A stretch of 64,000 bases of DNA from Komagataeibacter xylinus (GTDB lineage: Bacteria; Pseudomonadota; Alphaproteobacteria; Acetobacterales; Acetobacteraceae). The DNA lies in NCBI RefSeq assembly GCF_009834365.1, contig NZ_CP041348.1, positions 1,426,501-1,490,500 on the forward strand, in the 5' to 3' direction. The notes under the pieces were generated by a model. That model was not told the origin of the DNA. It worked only from the letters and a program-made list of their open reading frames with translations, and searched no databases. The position numbers were made by a program, and so were the translations under genes. Below are positions 34,933-43,095 of the stretch, in pieces. Position 1 is the stretch's first letter, and every line of letters begins with the position of its first letter.

Positions 34933-35034
34933 TCAGTCCTTCGTGGGCTGCGAAACTGTGGGAGAAGGACGATTACGCGTGCTCAGCCTGACCGTAATCA
35001 GCAGATGGGCGATCATACGTGCAGAGTTGCTCAT
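34933..35034 (-). CDS. 33-aa protein with perfect Shine-Dalgarno
   Basis: A 33-codon frame MSNSARMIAHLLITVRLS... ending TKD. A full AGGAGG (minus strand, 35043-35048) lies 8 nt before the ATG, unusually strong for this window. Short hydrophobic centre flanked by Arg; function unknown. It lies in the otherwise gene-less 34861-35180 gap. Confidence 0.55.
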   Translation of the reverse strand: MSNSARMIAHLLITVRLSTRNRPSPTVSQPTKD

Positions 35035-35180
35035 GGATCATACCTCCTATCCTCTTCATACATGAATCGTTTCGCAAAAGCGAAGGTTTCTTGAAAAAGG
35101 GTCGCATTTTGTGCCGCTGTTGCACCTCATGGCCGCCATCCCCATCTCTAGGGAGGAACGAAACAGGACAGGATCAGGGC

Positions 35181-35384
35181 TTGAAACGACATCGGGTACT
35201 GCTGGACGGACGTGAACTCTATGCGGGAGCACAATGGACACACGTGCAGCGCTTTGCCGCCGCCCTGCAGGCCAAAGGACAGAACGCCGTAGCGATTCGC
35301 GATGAAACACCCCCGCCGCCACGCGCGCCACGGGCCCGCCTGCGCGGCCTGCCCCCACGCGCCACGTCGCCCGCAGGGGAGTGA
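35181..35384 (+). CDS. Small basic hypothetical protein (67 aa)
   Basis: A 67-residue frame from TTG 35181 (LKRHRVLLDGRELYAGAQW...), with a Pro/Arg-rich tail. No known domain. The stop is 3 bp before the SMR pump start, suggesting co-translation. The start codon is uncertain; AGGA-rich sequence precedes it. Confidence 0.45.
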   Translation: MKRHRVLLDGRELYAGAQWTHVQRFAAALQAKGQNAVAIRDETPPPPRAPRARLRGLPPRATSPAGE

Positions 35385-35387
35385 GGG

Positions 35388-35720
35388 GTGGCGTATTGTT
35401 ATCTGATCATCGCCATCGTGGCGGAGGTGACGGCTACGTTCTGCCTGACCCTGTCCAACGGCTTTACGCGTGTGGGGCCATCCTGCGTGACGGTGGTGGG
35501 GTATGGGGTGGCGTTCTATGCGCTGTCGCTGGCACTGCGGGTTATTCCCACCGGTGTGGCCTATGCCATCTGGTCGGGCATTGGCACGGTGCTCATTACA
35601 CTGGTCTGCCGCGTGCTACTGGGGCAGAAGCTCGATCTGGCCGCCATTGCGGGCATGACCCTGATCGTGTGCGGCGTGCTGGTCATGAACCTGCTTTCAG
35701 GGGCTGGGCAGCACGGATAA
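35388..35720 (+). CDS. SMR-family multidrug efflux protein (EmrE/QacE-like)
   Basis: A 110-residue protein with four membrane helices. The catalytic glutamate is in IVAEVTATF (Glu13), followed by the family signatures GFTRVGPS and PTGVAYAIWSGIGTVLI. It is a proton-coupled exporter of cationic drugs that works as a dimer. It starts with GTG 35388 right after the preceding small gene. The end of the element-rich gap upstream has a degraded repeat-like hairpin (near 35071-35112). Confidence 0.93.
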   Translation: MAYCYLIIAIVAEVTATFCLTLSNGFTRVGPSCVTVVGYGVAFYALSLALRVIPTGVAYAIWSGIGTVLITLVCRVLLGQKLDLAAIAGMTLIVCGVLVMNLLSGAGQHG

Positions 35721-35721
35721 A

Positions 35722-35778
35722 CGTTTCTGGTGAAGCTTTTTTCAAAAAGCTTTGATGAATGCTGTTCATTAAAAAAGG
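35722..35778. repeat. Composite hairpin repeat, copy 6 (GAAGCTT arm; second arm degraded)
   Basis: CGTTTCTGGTG flank, hairpin AAGCTTTT/AAAAAGCTT (35733-35752), then a degraded second arm ending AAAAAAGGCCG. It lies between converging genes. Confidence 0.75.
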
Positions 35779-35810
35779 CCGACTCCGCAAGGAGCCAGCC
35801 CATGTCACGC

Positions 35811-36239
35811 TCAGCGGTGATGGCCCCCACCCCCGCCGGGACCATGACCACCGCCACCACCTGGACCGCCACCCGGACCACCGGGGCCATGGCCGCCTCC
35901 TCCAGGTCCGTGCCCACCGCCACCAAAGCCGCCCCCACCGAAGCCGCCACCATGATCGCCGTGCGGTCCTCTCCCCATGGGGGGGCCACCGCCACCACCC
36001 CGGCGCGGGCCGCCGCCAAAGCCGCCGCCACGGGGGCCGCGGGGGCCACCACCGCCACGACCTATATATGCCGGTGCGCCGCCATAATAATCGCCATAGC
36101 CATTGTAGTAGCCGCCGCCACCGTAACCATAACCGTAGCCGCCATATCCACCATAATAGCCGCCGCGCGGGCCATCCACGCACGCACTCAGCCCACTGGC
36201 CATGGCCAGCACGCAGAGGGATCGGGTCAGTTTTTTCAT
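35811..36239 (-). CDS. Glycine-rich lipoprotein (142 aa)
   Basis: A lipoprotein signal peptide (MKKLTRSLCVLAMASG, lipobox LSAC) is followed by a low-complexity mature part of Gly, Tyr, Pro and His (GGYGGYGYGYGGGG, later repeated GGGHGPGG). ATG 36239 is chosen for the signal; the frame is open further upstream. It is probably anchored in the outer membrane; function unknown. A smaller Gly-rich lipoprotein occurs at 38613-38786. Confidence 0.75.
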   Translation of the reverse strand: MKKLTRSLCVLAMASGLSACVDGPRGGYYGGYGGYGYGYGGGGYYNGYGDYYGGAPAYIGRGGGGPRGPRGGGFGGGPRRGGGGGPPMGRGPHGDHGGGFGGGGFGGGGHGPGGGGHGPGGPGGGPGGGGGHGPGGGGGHHR

Positions 36240-36384
36240 GGGCAGATCGTCCTTATTGTCATTGCGGGGGCAGGGCCTGAGCCTGCGGGGCGCATATGAG
36301 TGCACTAAGGCGACTGTTCCGGTCTTTTCACGCGCATGCAAGGGCGTGGGGAAACCGTGGTCCTGTTTTTTCACGCAAAGAAGT

Positions 36385-36429
36385 CTCTGGTGAAGTTTTT
36401 TTCAGAAAGCTTTGGAAAACGCTGCTTTC
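36385..36429. repeat. Composite hairpin repeat, copy 7 (degenerate)
   Basis: TCTCTGGTGAAGTTTTTTTC with AGAAAGCTTTGG is a decayed GAAGCTT hairpin, followed by GAAAACGCTGC instead of the second arm. Confidence 0.6.
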
Positions 36430-36510
36430 CTCAACCCTTTCCCGCCATGCGGAAAGGAATATGGCCGGGGGAGAGGACAAGGCCCGCCCCATCCCGGCCA
36501 GCCTGCGTGC

Positions 36511-36687
36511 TTATTTCAGGCCGTCGGCCTTGGCGAGTTCCTTGACGCGGCGCAGCAGCGAGGTTGCGTAGTCTTCCGCTTCCATCTTGGAGCTGAACCC
36601 GGCAATGGCACCAGTCAGGCCACCAATGTTGATTTCGATCGAGAATTTGCCCTGTGCGTCGGGTCCGGTCGCTACGGCTTTGCTCAT
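36511..36687 (-). CDS. Small hypothetical protein (58 aa)
   Basis: A 58-residue protein starting MSKAVATGPDAQGKFSIEIN, predicted beta-beta-alpha, with FSSKMEAEDYATSLLRRVKE as helix. No certain family, though the pattern resembles small DUF1508/YegP-like units. Cytoplasmic. ATG 36687 is the first start giving a compact domain. Confidence 0.6.
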   Translation of the reverse strand: MSKAVATGPDAQGKFSIEINIGGLTGAIAGFSSKMEAEDYATSLLRRVKELAKADGLK

Positions 36688-36947
36688 GATGGCATCCTGT
36701 TCGTCTTGTTGTGTATCAGGGACACACGTGGTGTCCGTTCCATCATAAATGGGGTGGCGCGGGGCCATCATCCAGACCCGGCCCTGCATGGCAGGATGCC
36801 GCCACGCAATCTTGACATGGTGGCGGTTGATACAGGGGGCCTGCTGCCGGTTTTGCACAGGGCGGGGTAAGCTTGTTACAAGGGCTGCCTTTCATGGCAC
36901 GGCATGATTGCAGCCCGCGCCGCTCCAGCCAGGATACTGCCCCGCAT

Positions 36948-37418
36948 ATGATGAAGCGCCTGCCCGGTTTCTTTCAGATGGCCCGCCTGTTCGACCTGTT
37001 CGAGGAGGGGGTGATGCTCATCCTGACCCTGCTGATCGTGGTGATCGCGGGCACGTCGCTTGTGCATGTGGTGGTGGCGGTGGGGCGCATGGTGCTGACC
37101 TCGGGGCTGAACCCGACCAGCCCCGAAGTGCTGCAGGGCATTTTCGGCATGTTCTTTACCGTGCTGATCGCCCTTGAGTTCAAGCATTCCATTCTGGTGC
37201 TGCCCGATGCGCAGCCTCACAGCATGATCCGCATGCGCTCGGTGCTGCTGATCGGCATGCTGGCTACGGTGCGCAAGTTCATCGTCATCGATCTCAAGGA
37301 AGTCGATGTAATGGAACTGCTGGCCCTCTCGGCCGCCGTGCTGTCGCTGGGCATTGTCTACTGGCTGGTGCGTGCCCCGATGCCCGCTGCTGCGGCACCG
37401 GTCACGCCAGAAGAATAA
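36948..37418 (+). CDS. PsiE-family (phosphate-starvation-inducible) membrane protein
   Basis: A 156-residue protein with four membrane helices: FEEGVMLILTLLIVVIAGTS, FFTVLIALEF, RSVLLIGMLATVRKFIVID and the last at ~120-140. It matches the PsiE family; function unknown, phosphate-starvation-induced in E. coli. Start choice between 36894 and 36948 (double ATG) is uncertain; the latter lacks a strong binding site. Confidence 0.75.
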   Translation: MMKRLPGFFQMARLFDLFEEGVMLILTLLIVVIAGTSLVHVVVAVGRMVLTSGLNPTSPEVLQGIFGMFFTVLIALEFKHSILVLPDAQPHSMIRMRSVLLIGMLATVRKFIVIDLKEVDVMELLALSAAVLSLGIVYWLVRAPMPAAAAPVTPEE

Positions 37419-37497
37419 AGCTTTCGGGCACCGCCTTTTTAACAGGGCGGTGTTCTTTACGAAGCTTTTTGGAAAAAGCTTCGCCAGAAACTTTTAT
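37419..37497. repeat. Composite hairpin repeat, copy 8 (GCCGCC-type first)
   Basis: AAGCTTTCGGG flank, CACCGCC/GGCGGTG hairpin (37429-37452), then GAAGCTTTTT/AAAAAGCTTC (37461-37482), then CCAGAAACTTTT. It begins at the PsiE stop codon, and faces the end of the converging small gene. Confidence 0.85.
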
Positions 37498-37508
37498 CTT
37501 TTCAGGTC

Positions 37509-37670
37509 TTATTTTGCACGGGCGAGGTCGTCCTCAAGCTTTTTCATGCGCGCGGCAAGCGCATGGGCATGCTCGGGTCGATCCTTCAGCGCGATGGCAT
37601 GGTCACGACGCACCTGCTCGAGTTCACGCTCAAGGTCGGTGGTGGAGGGCATGTGATGATCTGCGGGCAT
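37509..37670 (-). CDS. Small coiled-coil-like protein (53 aa)
   Basis: A 53-codon frame beginning MPADHHMPSTTDLERELEQV; residues ~10-53 are highly charged with heptad-like Leu spacing and end LARAK. Probably a short helical protein; function unknown. A second ATG six codons in is equally possible. No strong ribosome binding site. Confidence 0.55.
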   Translation of the reverse strand: MPADHHMPSTTDLERELEQVRRDHAIALKDRPEHAHALAARMKKLEDDLARAK

Positions 37671-37848
37671 GAACTGGCTCCATTAAAAAATGTGGTTCCC
37701 GTTCATGTCGGAATGCGTTCGGGCTGGCGCAACCTGTTTTTTGCGCGGATGTGGTATGCCGTGGCAGATCAGTGGCTTGCAGTGCACAGGGGCGCTGGCA
37801 TGATGCGCACAGGGATTTCAACGCGCATGAGGGAAAGGAGAAGGCCTG

Positions 37849-38025
37849 ATGGATTTCAAGGACGGCGATATCGTGGTGGTGAAGGATGATGCGGCGGTTA
37901 AGCCTGAACAGCGTGGCTTCAAGGGTACCATCGTGGAGATGATAGAAAACGGGCAGGTGCGCGTGCGTAATGACAGCACCGGCAATGATGCCTGGTTCTC
38001 GGCCAGCGACCTGCGCCACGAATAG
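37849..38025 (+). CDS. Small KOW/SH3-like hypothetical protein (58 aa)
   Basis: A 58-codon frame beginning MDFKDGDIVVVKDDAAVKPE with GFKGTIVEMIENGQVRVRN, a pattern suggesting a small beta-barrel like KOW or SH3-type domains. AAGGAG lies 8 nt before ATG 37849. Cytoplasmic; function unknown. Confidence 0.65.
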   Translation: MDFKDGDIVVVKDDAAVKPEQRGFKGTIVEMIENGQVRVRNDSTGNDAWFSASDLRHE

Positions 38026-38039
38026 CGGCGGGCGTGTGG

Positions 38040-38156
38040 TCAGTCTCCATCCCACAGGCGCAGGAAGGCGTATGGATAGGCCATGCAGGTCCGCATCAGA
38101 TCCATCATGCGGCTAGACCATTCGGCGCCAGGTGCGGGGGCTGTCAGTATCTGCAT
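38040..38156 (-). CDS. 38-aa protein with strong ribosome binding site
   Basis: A 38-codon frame MQILTAPAPGAEWSSRMMD... ending LWDGD. AAAGGAG (minus strand, 38164-38170) lies 7 nt before the ATG. Amphipathic, aromatic-rich C-terminal half; function unknown. Confidence 0.55.
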   Translation of the reverse strand: MQILTAPAPGAEWSSRMMDLMRTCMAYPYAFLRLWDGD

Positions 38157-38398
38157 GGCCGTGCTCCTTTAATGCTTTTGTGCAAACAGAGCGGGCCAAT
38201 GGACCACCCTGTAATGCCTGTAACGAAATGCAAGCATGAAAGTGGGCGGGGCGGGTATCACATCTGCATGAGTAACGCGCCGTTGCGCGGCAGGCGCATT
38301 GCCGCCGCGCATGCCGTGTTTGGACGGTTGCGCCCACATGGTGATAGAAGTACGAAAACCGGCCCTTACGGGAACCAGACAGACAGCGAAGAGATTTG

Positions 38399-38590
38399 AT
38401 GAACCGCAGCAAAATTGTGAAATGGGGGACCATCGTGTCCCTGCTGCTGATGATGGGCAGCGTGGGCGTGCTGGTGCGCGGCATGACGGCTGATGGCATT
38501 GGCCCCATCTCATGGATGGTGGCCGAAGGACTTGCGGGGCTTGGCCTGCTGGGGCTGGGGATCATCAACATAAGTGGCGGGCGCGACTGA
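38399..38590 (+). CDS. Small two-helix membrane protein (63 aa)
   Basis: A 63-residue protein with two hydrophobic helices (IVSLLLMMGSVGVLV and AEGLAGLGLLGLGIINI). No known family. ATG 38399 is preceded by AGCGAAGAG, a weak binding site. It converges with the Gly-rich lipoprotein gene. Confidence 0.6.
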   Translation: MNRSKIVKWGTIVSLLLMMGSVGVLVRGMTADGIGPISWMVAEGLAGLGLLGLGIINISGGRD

Positions 38591-38612
38591 GCGCCCGCCG
38601 GGGCGTCTGGAC

Positions 38613-38786
38613 CTAATTGCCCATGCCGGGGCCGCCTGAGCCGCCCGGTCCGTCATCAGGTGAGTCCTGGCCGGGCGAGCCGGTCATGCCGCCCACGCCG
38701 CCGCTCTGGTCGGAATCGCTGGGCGGGTGGCCGGCCTGGCAGGCTGCCAGGCCTGCAAGAAGCAGCAGAACGGTAAATTTTTTCAT
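38613..38786 (-). CDS. Small Gly/Ser/Asp-rich lipoprotein (57 aa)
   Basis: Lipoprotein signal MKKFTVLLLLAGLAAC with lipobox LAAC, then ~40 residues of Gly, Ser, Pro and Asp (SGGVGGMTGSPGQDSPDDG). Similar in style to the longer Gly-rich lipoprotein at 35811-36239, though not obviously homologous. Function unknown. Confidence 0.65.
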   Translation of the reverse strand: MKKFTVLLLLAGLAACQAGHPPSDSDQSGGVGGMTGSPGQDSPDDGPGGSGGPGMGN

Positions 38787-38867
38787 TGAGGGTTTGCGTC
38801 CTTCGATCACGATATGGCGAGGTATGTAAGGATATTGCTGCCGGAATCAAAGCCTTTCCCCGTATCT

Positions 38868-40058
38868 TTAAGGGGCCGAGGCTGAAACCGGTTCCACGCC
38901 AAAACGGTAGATGGTCGTTTCATCATATGTCTGGCCCGGGCGGAGTTCGATCGAAGGGAAGTCCGGGTGGTTGGGGCTGTCGGGATAATGCTGGGTTTCG
39001 AGCGCTATGCCATCGCCCTGCCGGTACGTGCGGCCTGAAGGCCCGGCATAGGCGCCATCGAGGGAATTGGCCGTATAAACCTGCATGCCGGGTTGGGTGG
39101 TCAGCACCTCAAGCACCCGGCCCGATGCCGGATCACGCAACCGGGCCGCAGGCACCGGTGTTGCGGCATGGGCGCGGTTGATAACCCAGTTCTGGTCATA
39201 ACCATGGGCATAAAGCATCTGGGGCATGCTGTCGCGCAGGCGCGCGCCGATGCGGTGGGGCGTGCGGAAATCGAGCGCCGTGCCTGCCACCGGGGCAATG
39301 GTGCCGAGCGGCAGCGCGTTGGCATCGGTGGGTGTATAGGCATCGGCATTGAGCTGGAGCACGTGGTTTTCCACCGTGCCGCTGCCTTCGCCGCTCAGGT
39401 TGAAGTAGCTGTGGTTGGTCAGGTTGACCACCGTAGGCCGGTCCGTCGTGGCGCGGTAATGCAGCGAAAGCTCATTGCGCGTGTTGAGCGCGAACGTGAC
39501 ATGCGTGGTCAGCGTGCCGGGAAAACCTTCCTGCCCGTCGGGGCTGACAAGCTTCAGGGTCACGCTGGCGGTATCTGCCTCAAGGTCCGTGCCCTCCACG
39601 GTCCAGACCTGTTTGTCAAACCCCCTTCGGCCACCATGGAGCGCGGTCGTGCCCTTGGTGGGCGGAATATGGTAGCGTCGGCCCTCAAGCACGAAAGTGC
39701 CGTTGGCAATGCGGTTGGCTACGCGGCCTACCGTCGCGCCAAAAAACAGGCCGCCCTTCGCGCTGTCCACCGTGTAGCCTGCCAGCGTGGGGAAGCCCAG
39801 CACCACGTCATCGACATGGCCGTTACGGTCTGGCGCCTCGATAGTGGAAATGATGCCGCCATAACTCAGCACCTGCACGCGCATGCCATGTGCATTGGTC
39901 AGGGTGAACTGCTCCACCTGCTGCCCATCGGGCGTTGCGCCAAACGGCGCACGGGTCAGGGTGGGCGCGGGCAGGGGCTGCGCCGCCATGACCGTTCCGG
40001 CCATGAGCATGCCAGCTACGAACAGGGCGGCGTGCGTGCGTGAAAAAAGGGCCTGCAT
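38868..40058 (-). CDS. galM: Exported aldose 1-epimerase (galactose mutarotase)
   Basis: A 396-residue GalM-family enzyme with a signal peptide (hydrophobic run ending TVMAAQ at ~26), so it acts in the periplasm. Motifs: GATVGRVANRIANGTF near 110, the catalytic His in NLTNHSYFNLSG near 215, and the C-terminal IALETQHYPDSPNHPDFPS with the catalytic Glu in the ELRPGQTY region. It interconverts alpha and beta anomers of aldoses; in an acetic acid bacterium it may serve periplasmic sugar oxidation. It is distinct from the LacX-like enzyme at 22318-23187. Confidence 0.92.
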   Translation of the reverse strand: MQALFSRTHAALFVAGMLMAGTVMAAQPLPAPTLTRAPFGATPDGQQVEQFTLTNAHGMRVQVLSYGGIISTIEAPDRNGHVDDVVLGFPTLAGYTVDSAKGGLFFGATVGRVANRIANGTFVLEGRRYHIPPTKGTTALHGGRRGFDKQVWTVEGTDLEADTASVTLKLVSPDGQEGFPGTLTTHVTFALNTRNELSLHYRATTDRPTVVNLTNHSYFNLSGEGSGTVENHVLQLNADAYTPTDANALPLGTIAPVAGTALDFRTPHRIGARLRDSMPQMLYAHGYDQNWVINRAHAATPVPAARLRDPASGRVLEVLTTQPGMQVYTANSLDGAYAGPSGRTYRQGDGIALETQHYPDSPNHPDFPSIELRPGQTYDETTIYRFGVEPVSASAP

Positions 40059-40201
40059 GGCGGCGTCCTGTCAGTGCGAAGCGATATGCGACGTGTTTGC
40101 GGGTGGTTTATCTTGCCGCTCTTGGCATGATCCTGCAAAACAGTGTCGTGATGTAGGGTCTGGCATGCATGGGCATCGCACATGCATATGAAAGGGAGAC
40201 A

Positions 40202-40669
40202 ATGGGATACAGGGTAGTGTTGGCAGTGATGGCCGGAGGACTCGCCTGTACTGGCCTGACGGGCAGCGCGCGGGCGGCACTGGCGCAGGAACCTGCTTCC
40301 TCTCCCGCCCCGCATGTGGCGGCAAACCTGCAGAAACTGCCGCCGTACCAGAACAAGGTGAACGAATATATCGACCTCGCTTCGGTGCAGGCGCGTGGCA
40401 CCCATTCCTCTGCCACCTTCATCCAGGATTTTGATGAGGACATGATCCGTCACGGGCTGCCTTTTGCCTCGGTGCGGTTTTCTGTCGTCTATAACTGTGC
40501 GGGCGATACCTATCGCACACTGGCCTATTCCACCTGGTCAGGACATATGGGCACCGGCCACCGCATTGCCGATGGCCCGGTACCGCGTGGCGAAATGACG
40601 GTTGACCCTTCCCTGCGCGACGGACGCCGCATTGCCTGTGGCAAGGCTGCGCATGGCGAAGGGGAATGA
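40202..40669 (+). CDS. Secreted hypothetical protein, surface-adhesin-E-like pattern
   Basis: A 155-residue exported protein: signal peptide GYRVVLAVMAGGLACTG with cleavage near ARA, then a beta-rich domain (VNEYIDLASVQARG, FSVVYNCAGDTYRTLAYS). The pattern of a residue-by-residue tyrosine/aspartate start, a central YNC and a later Cys (RIACGK) resembles small surface-adhesin E-like proteins, but this is tentative. GGGAG precedes ATG 40202. Confidence 0.6.
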   Translation: MGYRVVLAVMAGGLACTGLTGSARAALAQEPASSPAPHVAANLQKLPPYQNKVNEYIDLASVQARGTHSSATFIQDFDEDMIRHGLPFASVRFSVVYNCAGDTYRTLAYSTWSGHMGTGHRIADGPVPRGEMTVDPSLRDGRRIACGKAAHGEGE

Positions 40670-40764
40670 GTCTCCGTTCCTGTGGATAAAACGGTAAATA
40701 ATGTGGATAAACGGGTGGAAGAGCCACGGGCTTACGCACCACATGGCTTAGGGAACAGATAAAA

Positions 40765-41133
40765 ATGAGCGATCAGGCGACTGTGGACAGTCATGTGATT
40801 GACGCCGTGGCAACAGCTCTGGAGGGGGATGCGGCAGCCCCGGCTCCTACTCCCGCCGCCCGCGAGCAGGCCCGCGCCTTCATGCAGCGCCTGGAGCAGC
40901 AGGGGCTGAGCGTGACCCCGGCAGGTGGCGAATCCGCCCTGCGCCTGATTTCAGACGGGTTTATCGACCTGTTCTCAAGTGAAGACCGCAAGCTGAAATA
41001 CAGCTCCCTTCTTGTGCTTTTCGTGGTGCTGGTGGTGCTTTACGTGCAGCCGCTGGTCATTCTGTTCGGGTTGCTGCTCAGCGGCGTGATCTTTTTCATA
41101 CAGGCGCTGCGGCGCGACAATGCGGCGAACTGA
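40765..41133 (+). CDS. Hypothetical membrane protein with two C-terminal helices
   Basis: A 122-residue protein: an acidic, Ala-rich soluble N-terminus (~1-75), then two membrane helices (LLVLFVVLVVLYVQPLV and ILFGLLLSGVIFFIQAL) and a basic end. No recognised domain. ATG 40765 directly follows AT-rich sequence likely to hold a promoter. Confidence 0.65.
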   Translation: MSDQATVDSHVIDAVATALEGDAAAPAPTPAAREQARAFMQRLEQQGLSVTPAGGESALRLISDGFIDLFSSEDRKLKYSSLLVLFVVLVVLYVQPLVILFGLLLSGVIFFIQALRRDNAAN

Positions 41134-41183
41134 CCAGTCAACGGCTGGCCCGCGCGCAGGTTGCATGCCTCCTCCCGGCTTAT

Positions 41184-41251
41184 GGTCTTTTTTAAACAGG
41201 CAGTGTTCTTCTGAAGCTTTTTGAAAAAAGCTTCACCAAAAACTTTTATTG
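41184..41251. repeat. Composite hairpin repeat, copy 9
   Basis: A degraded first arm (TCTTTTTTAAACAGGCAGTG) precedes an intact GAAGCTTTTT/AAAAAGCTTC hairpin (41213-41234) and the right flank CACCAAAAACTTTT. Between converging genes. Confidence 0.8.
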
Positions 41252-42166
41252 TTTGTGGTCAGGAGTTTGTCCTGTTGCAGCCGGGGCCGCGTTCTTGGCG
41301 GGCAGGATGTCATCGCTGCCGCTCGAACCCGATACGAGTTGCCACTGCCGCCGGTCATCCTGATAGCGCGAGAGGCACATGAGCAGGGCCTGATATTTTT
41401 CCAGCCGGCCCGGATCATTGACCAGAGACAGGCACGCCCCGCGCAGGTCGCTGTCGTAGCCGGTCCATTGCGCACTCAGTGCGGCCTGGCTTTTCTGCTC
41501 GGCGCTGACGCATTCGCCGTCCGTATCGAGCATTTCCACATGGGCGCGGTCGCAGTTGGCGGCAATGTCGTATTGCGGCAGCGCCATCTTGCGCCCGTGC
41601 TGGGTGTCATACGGGTGGTGGGCCAGTTTTTCTATGTCCAGCCCCGGCTGGGCGGGGGGAGCGGCTGCGGCTGGTTGCAGCGGGGGCGGCAGGCTCTCGC
41701 CATGGGCCCTTGCGTAATGGGCCAGATCCTCAAGCGCTGGCATCGCGCCCTTGAGCGAAAACGCAATGGGATCATGCTCGAAAGGAATGAGCGCGCCGGT
41801 GCTGGCGTTTTTCAGCGCGTTGACCATGTCCGGCACGGTGTCGGGCTTGAGATCGCCGCCCGCCGTGTCCCATTTCTGGCCGGTCAGAAAGGTCTGGAGG
41901 GCCACGGTGAATTTGCCGATCATCGCCATGGCGGTTTCCACGCCCTTGGGGTTGCGGTACTTGCCATGACGCTGGTGAAAGGCAATGCCCAGCGTGCCGC
42001 TGGCCGAGCGGTAGAACATCACATCAAGCGTGCCCTGATGCGATATGATCATGGGCTGGCCGCCGGGGCCGCTATTGGCAAAGATCCAGTCCGGATCGGC
42101 GGCGCGCGCCTGTGTGGTGGCGCAAAGGGTTCCGATTGCCAGGATGGCAGCAGGTAACAGGCGCAT
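41246..42166 (-). CDS. Secreted protein with C-terminal four-cysteine module
   Basis: A 306-residue exported protein: signal peptide MRLLPAAILAIGTLCATTQ (cleavage near ARAA), an N-terminal domain (~24-150; ADPDWIFANSGPGGQPMIIS), a Pro/Ala-rich linker, and a C-terminal module with Cys spaced C-x13-C-x25-C-x18-C. The module matches the protein at 32571-32966, including CVSAEQKSQAALSAQW and LLMCLSRYQDD. ATG 42166 is chosen because GGAAGGA lies ~9 nt upstream. Function unknown. Confidence 0.72.
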   Translation of the reverse strand: MRLLPAAILAIGTLCATTQARAADPDWIFANSGPGGQPMIISHQGTLDVMFYRSASGTLGIAFHQRHGKYRNPKGVETAMAMIGKFTVALQTFLTGQKWDTAGGDLKPDTVPDMVNALKNASTGALIPFEHDPIAFSLKGAMPALEDLAHYARAHGESLPPPLQPAAAAPPAQPGLDIEKLAHHPYDTQHGRKMALPQYDIAANCDRAHVEMLDTDGECVSAEQKSQAALSAQWTGYDSDLRGACLSLVNDPGRLEKYQALLMCLSRYQDDRRQWQLVSGSSGSDDILPAKNAAPAATGQTPDHKQ

Positions 42167-42483
42167 CCCGGCTTTTCCTTCCAGATCCATGAAAAAACAG
42201 TGTGTGGGAGCCGCATGATAACGGCCCCGCGCCCGCAGGCCAATGCCGCGCACGCACGGCGGCCGTGTCCGGACGCGAAAATGAAAATCTTCTTTAGTAT
42301 TATTATGCGCGCCTGCATGGCAGGCATCGGCTGGGTGGAGAGACATGCTTTGTCGCAGGGCGGGCAGGCCCCTTTCCTTATCCATAATTATGACAATATA
42401 TGTCAACATCACGCCAGGGTGATGCTGAAATCGTCCACCATTCCGATTCGTCGGTCCTTGTTGCAAAATGGGATTGTCGCAAA
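42167..42483. promoter_or_regulatory. Divergent intergenic region with palindrome
   Basis: About 320 bp between divergent secreted-protein genes. It contains the inverted repeat TGACA-N5-TGTCA (tgacaatatatgtca, 42391-42405), plausible as an operator. No gene recognised. Confidence 0.5.
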
Positions 42484-43095
42484 GTGAGCACGAAACTTAA
42501 GGTTCTTCTGGGTTGCCTCACCTGTCTTGCCCTGCCGGGCGGGGCCTGGGCGCAGTCCTATGACAGCACGGCGCATGCCATGCCGGTGGCCATGCAGCCG
42601 CAGGATGAAAACAGCAGCCCCAGCCCGTCGCAGATGCTCGTTGATGAACATGGCGGCGGCTGGGTCGCCATCCATCACACGCCTGATGCCGGGGTGCATA
42701 CCGACCTGTGCATTGCCGGGTCGGAAAGCGAGATCCTGATGTTCCGCGCCGATGCCGACTCGCTGCAGGTGCGCAGTGCGGATGATCACTGGACCCTGGC
42801 CAATGGCGAAAAAGGCGACATGACGGTAACGGTCGGTGCCTATACGCATGTCTTTCACATGCAGGCCAATGATGCCACGACGCTGGCTGCAAACCTGCCC
42901 GCCGCTGACATGACCAGCCTGCTCGACGCCATGGCCCACCAGCACCTTGCAGTGGTGCGCTTTGGGGATCAGCCGCCGCTCAGCGTCAATCTTGCGGGCA
43001 GCGTTCCTGTGCTTGACCGCTTTCGCGGCTGCGCGGAAACCCAGCATTTTGCCGATCTGGGTCAGGGTGCCGGGCAGAAATCCTCGCCGTTCTGA
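42484..43095 (+). CDS. Secreted hypothetical protein
   Basis: A 203-residue exported protein starting at GTG 42484: signal KLKVLLGCLTCLALPGGAWA, then a beta-rich mature part with Cys in TDLCIAGS and RGCAETQ, which may pair. No family recognised. The start codon has no good ribosome binding site, so the start remains uncertain. Confidence 0.6.
   Translation: MSTKLKVLLGCLTCLALPGGAWAQSYDSTAHAMPVAMQPQDENSSPSPSQMLVDEHGGGWVAIHHTPDAGVHTDLCIAGSESEILMFRADADSLQVRSADDHWTLANGEKGDMTVTVGAYTHVFHMQANDATTLAANLPAADMTSLLDAMAHQHLAVVRFGDQPPLSVNLAGSVPVLDRFRGCAETQHFADLGQGAGQKSSPF

Noticed and set aside
35800..36230. Dense GGN/CCN repetition considered as a DNA repeat array
   Set aside because: It is explained by the Gly-rich coding sequence of the lipoprotein; units are irregular at DNA level.
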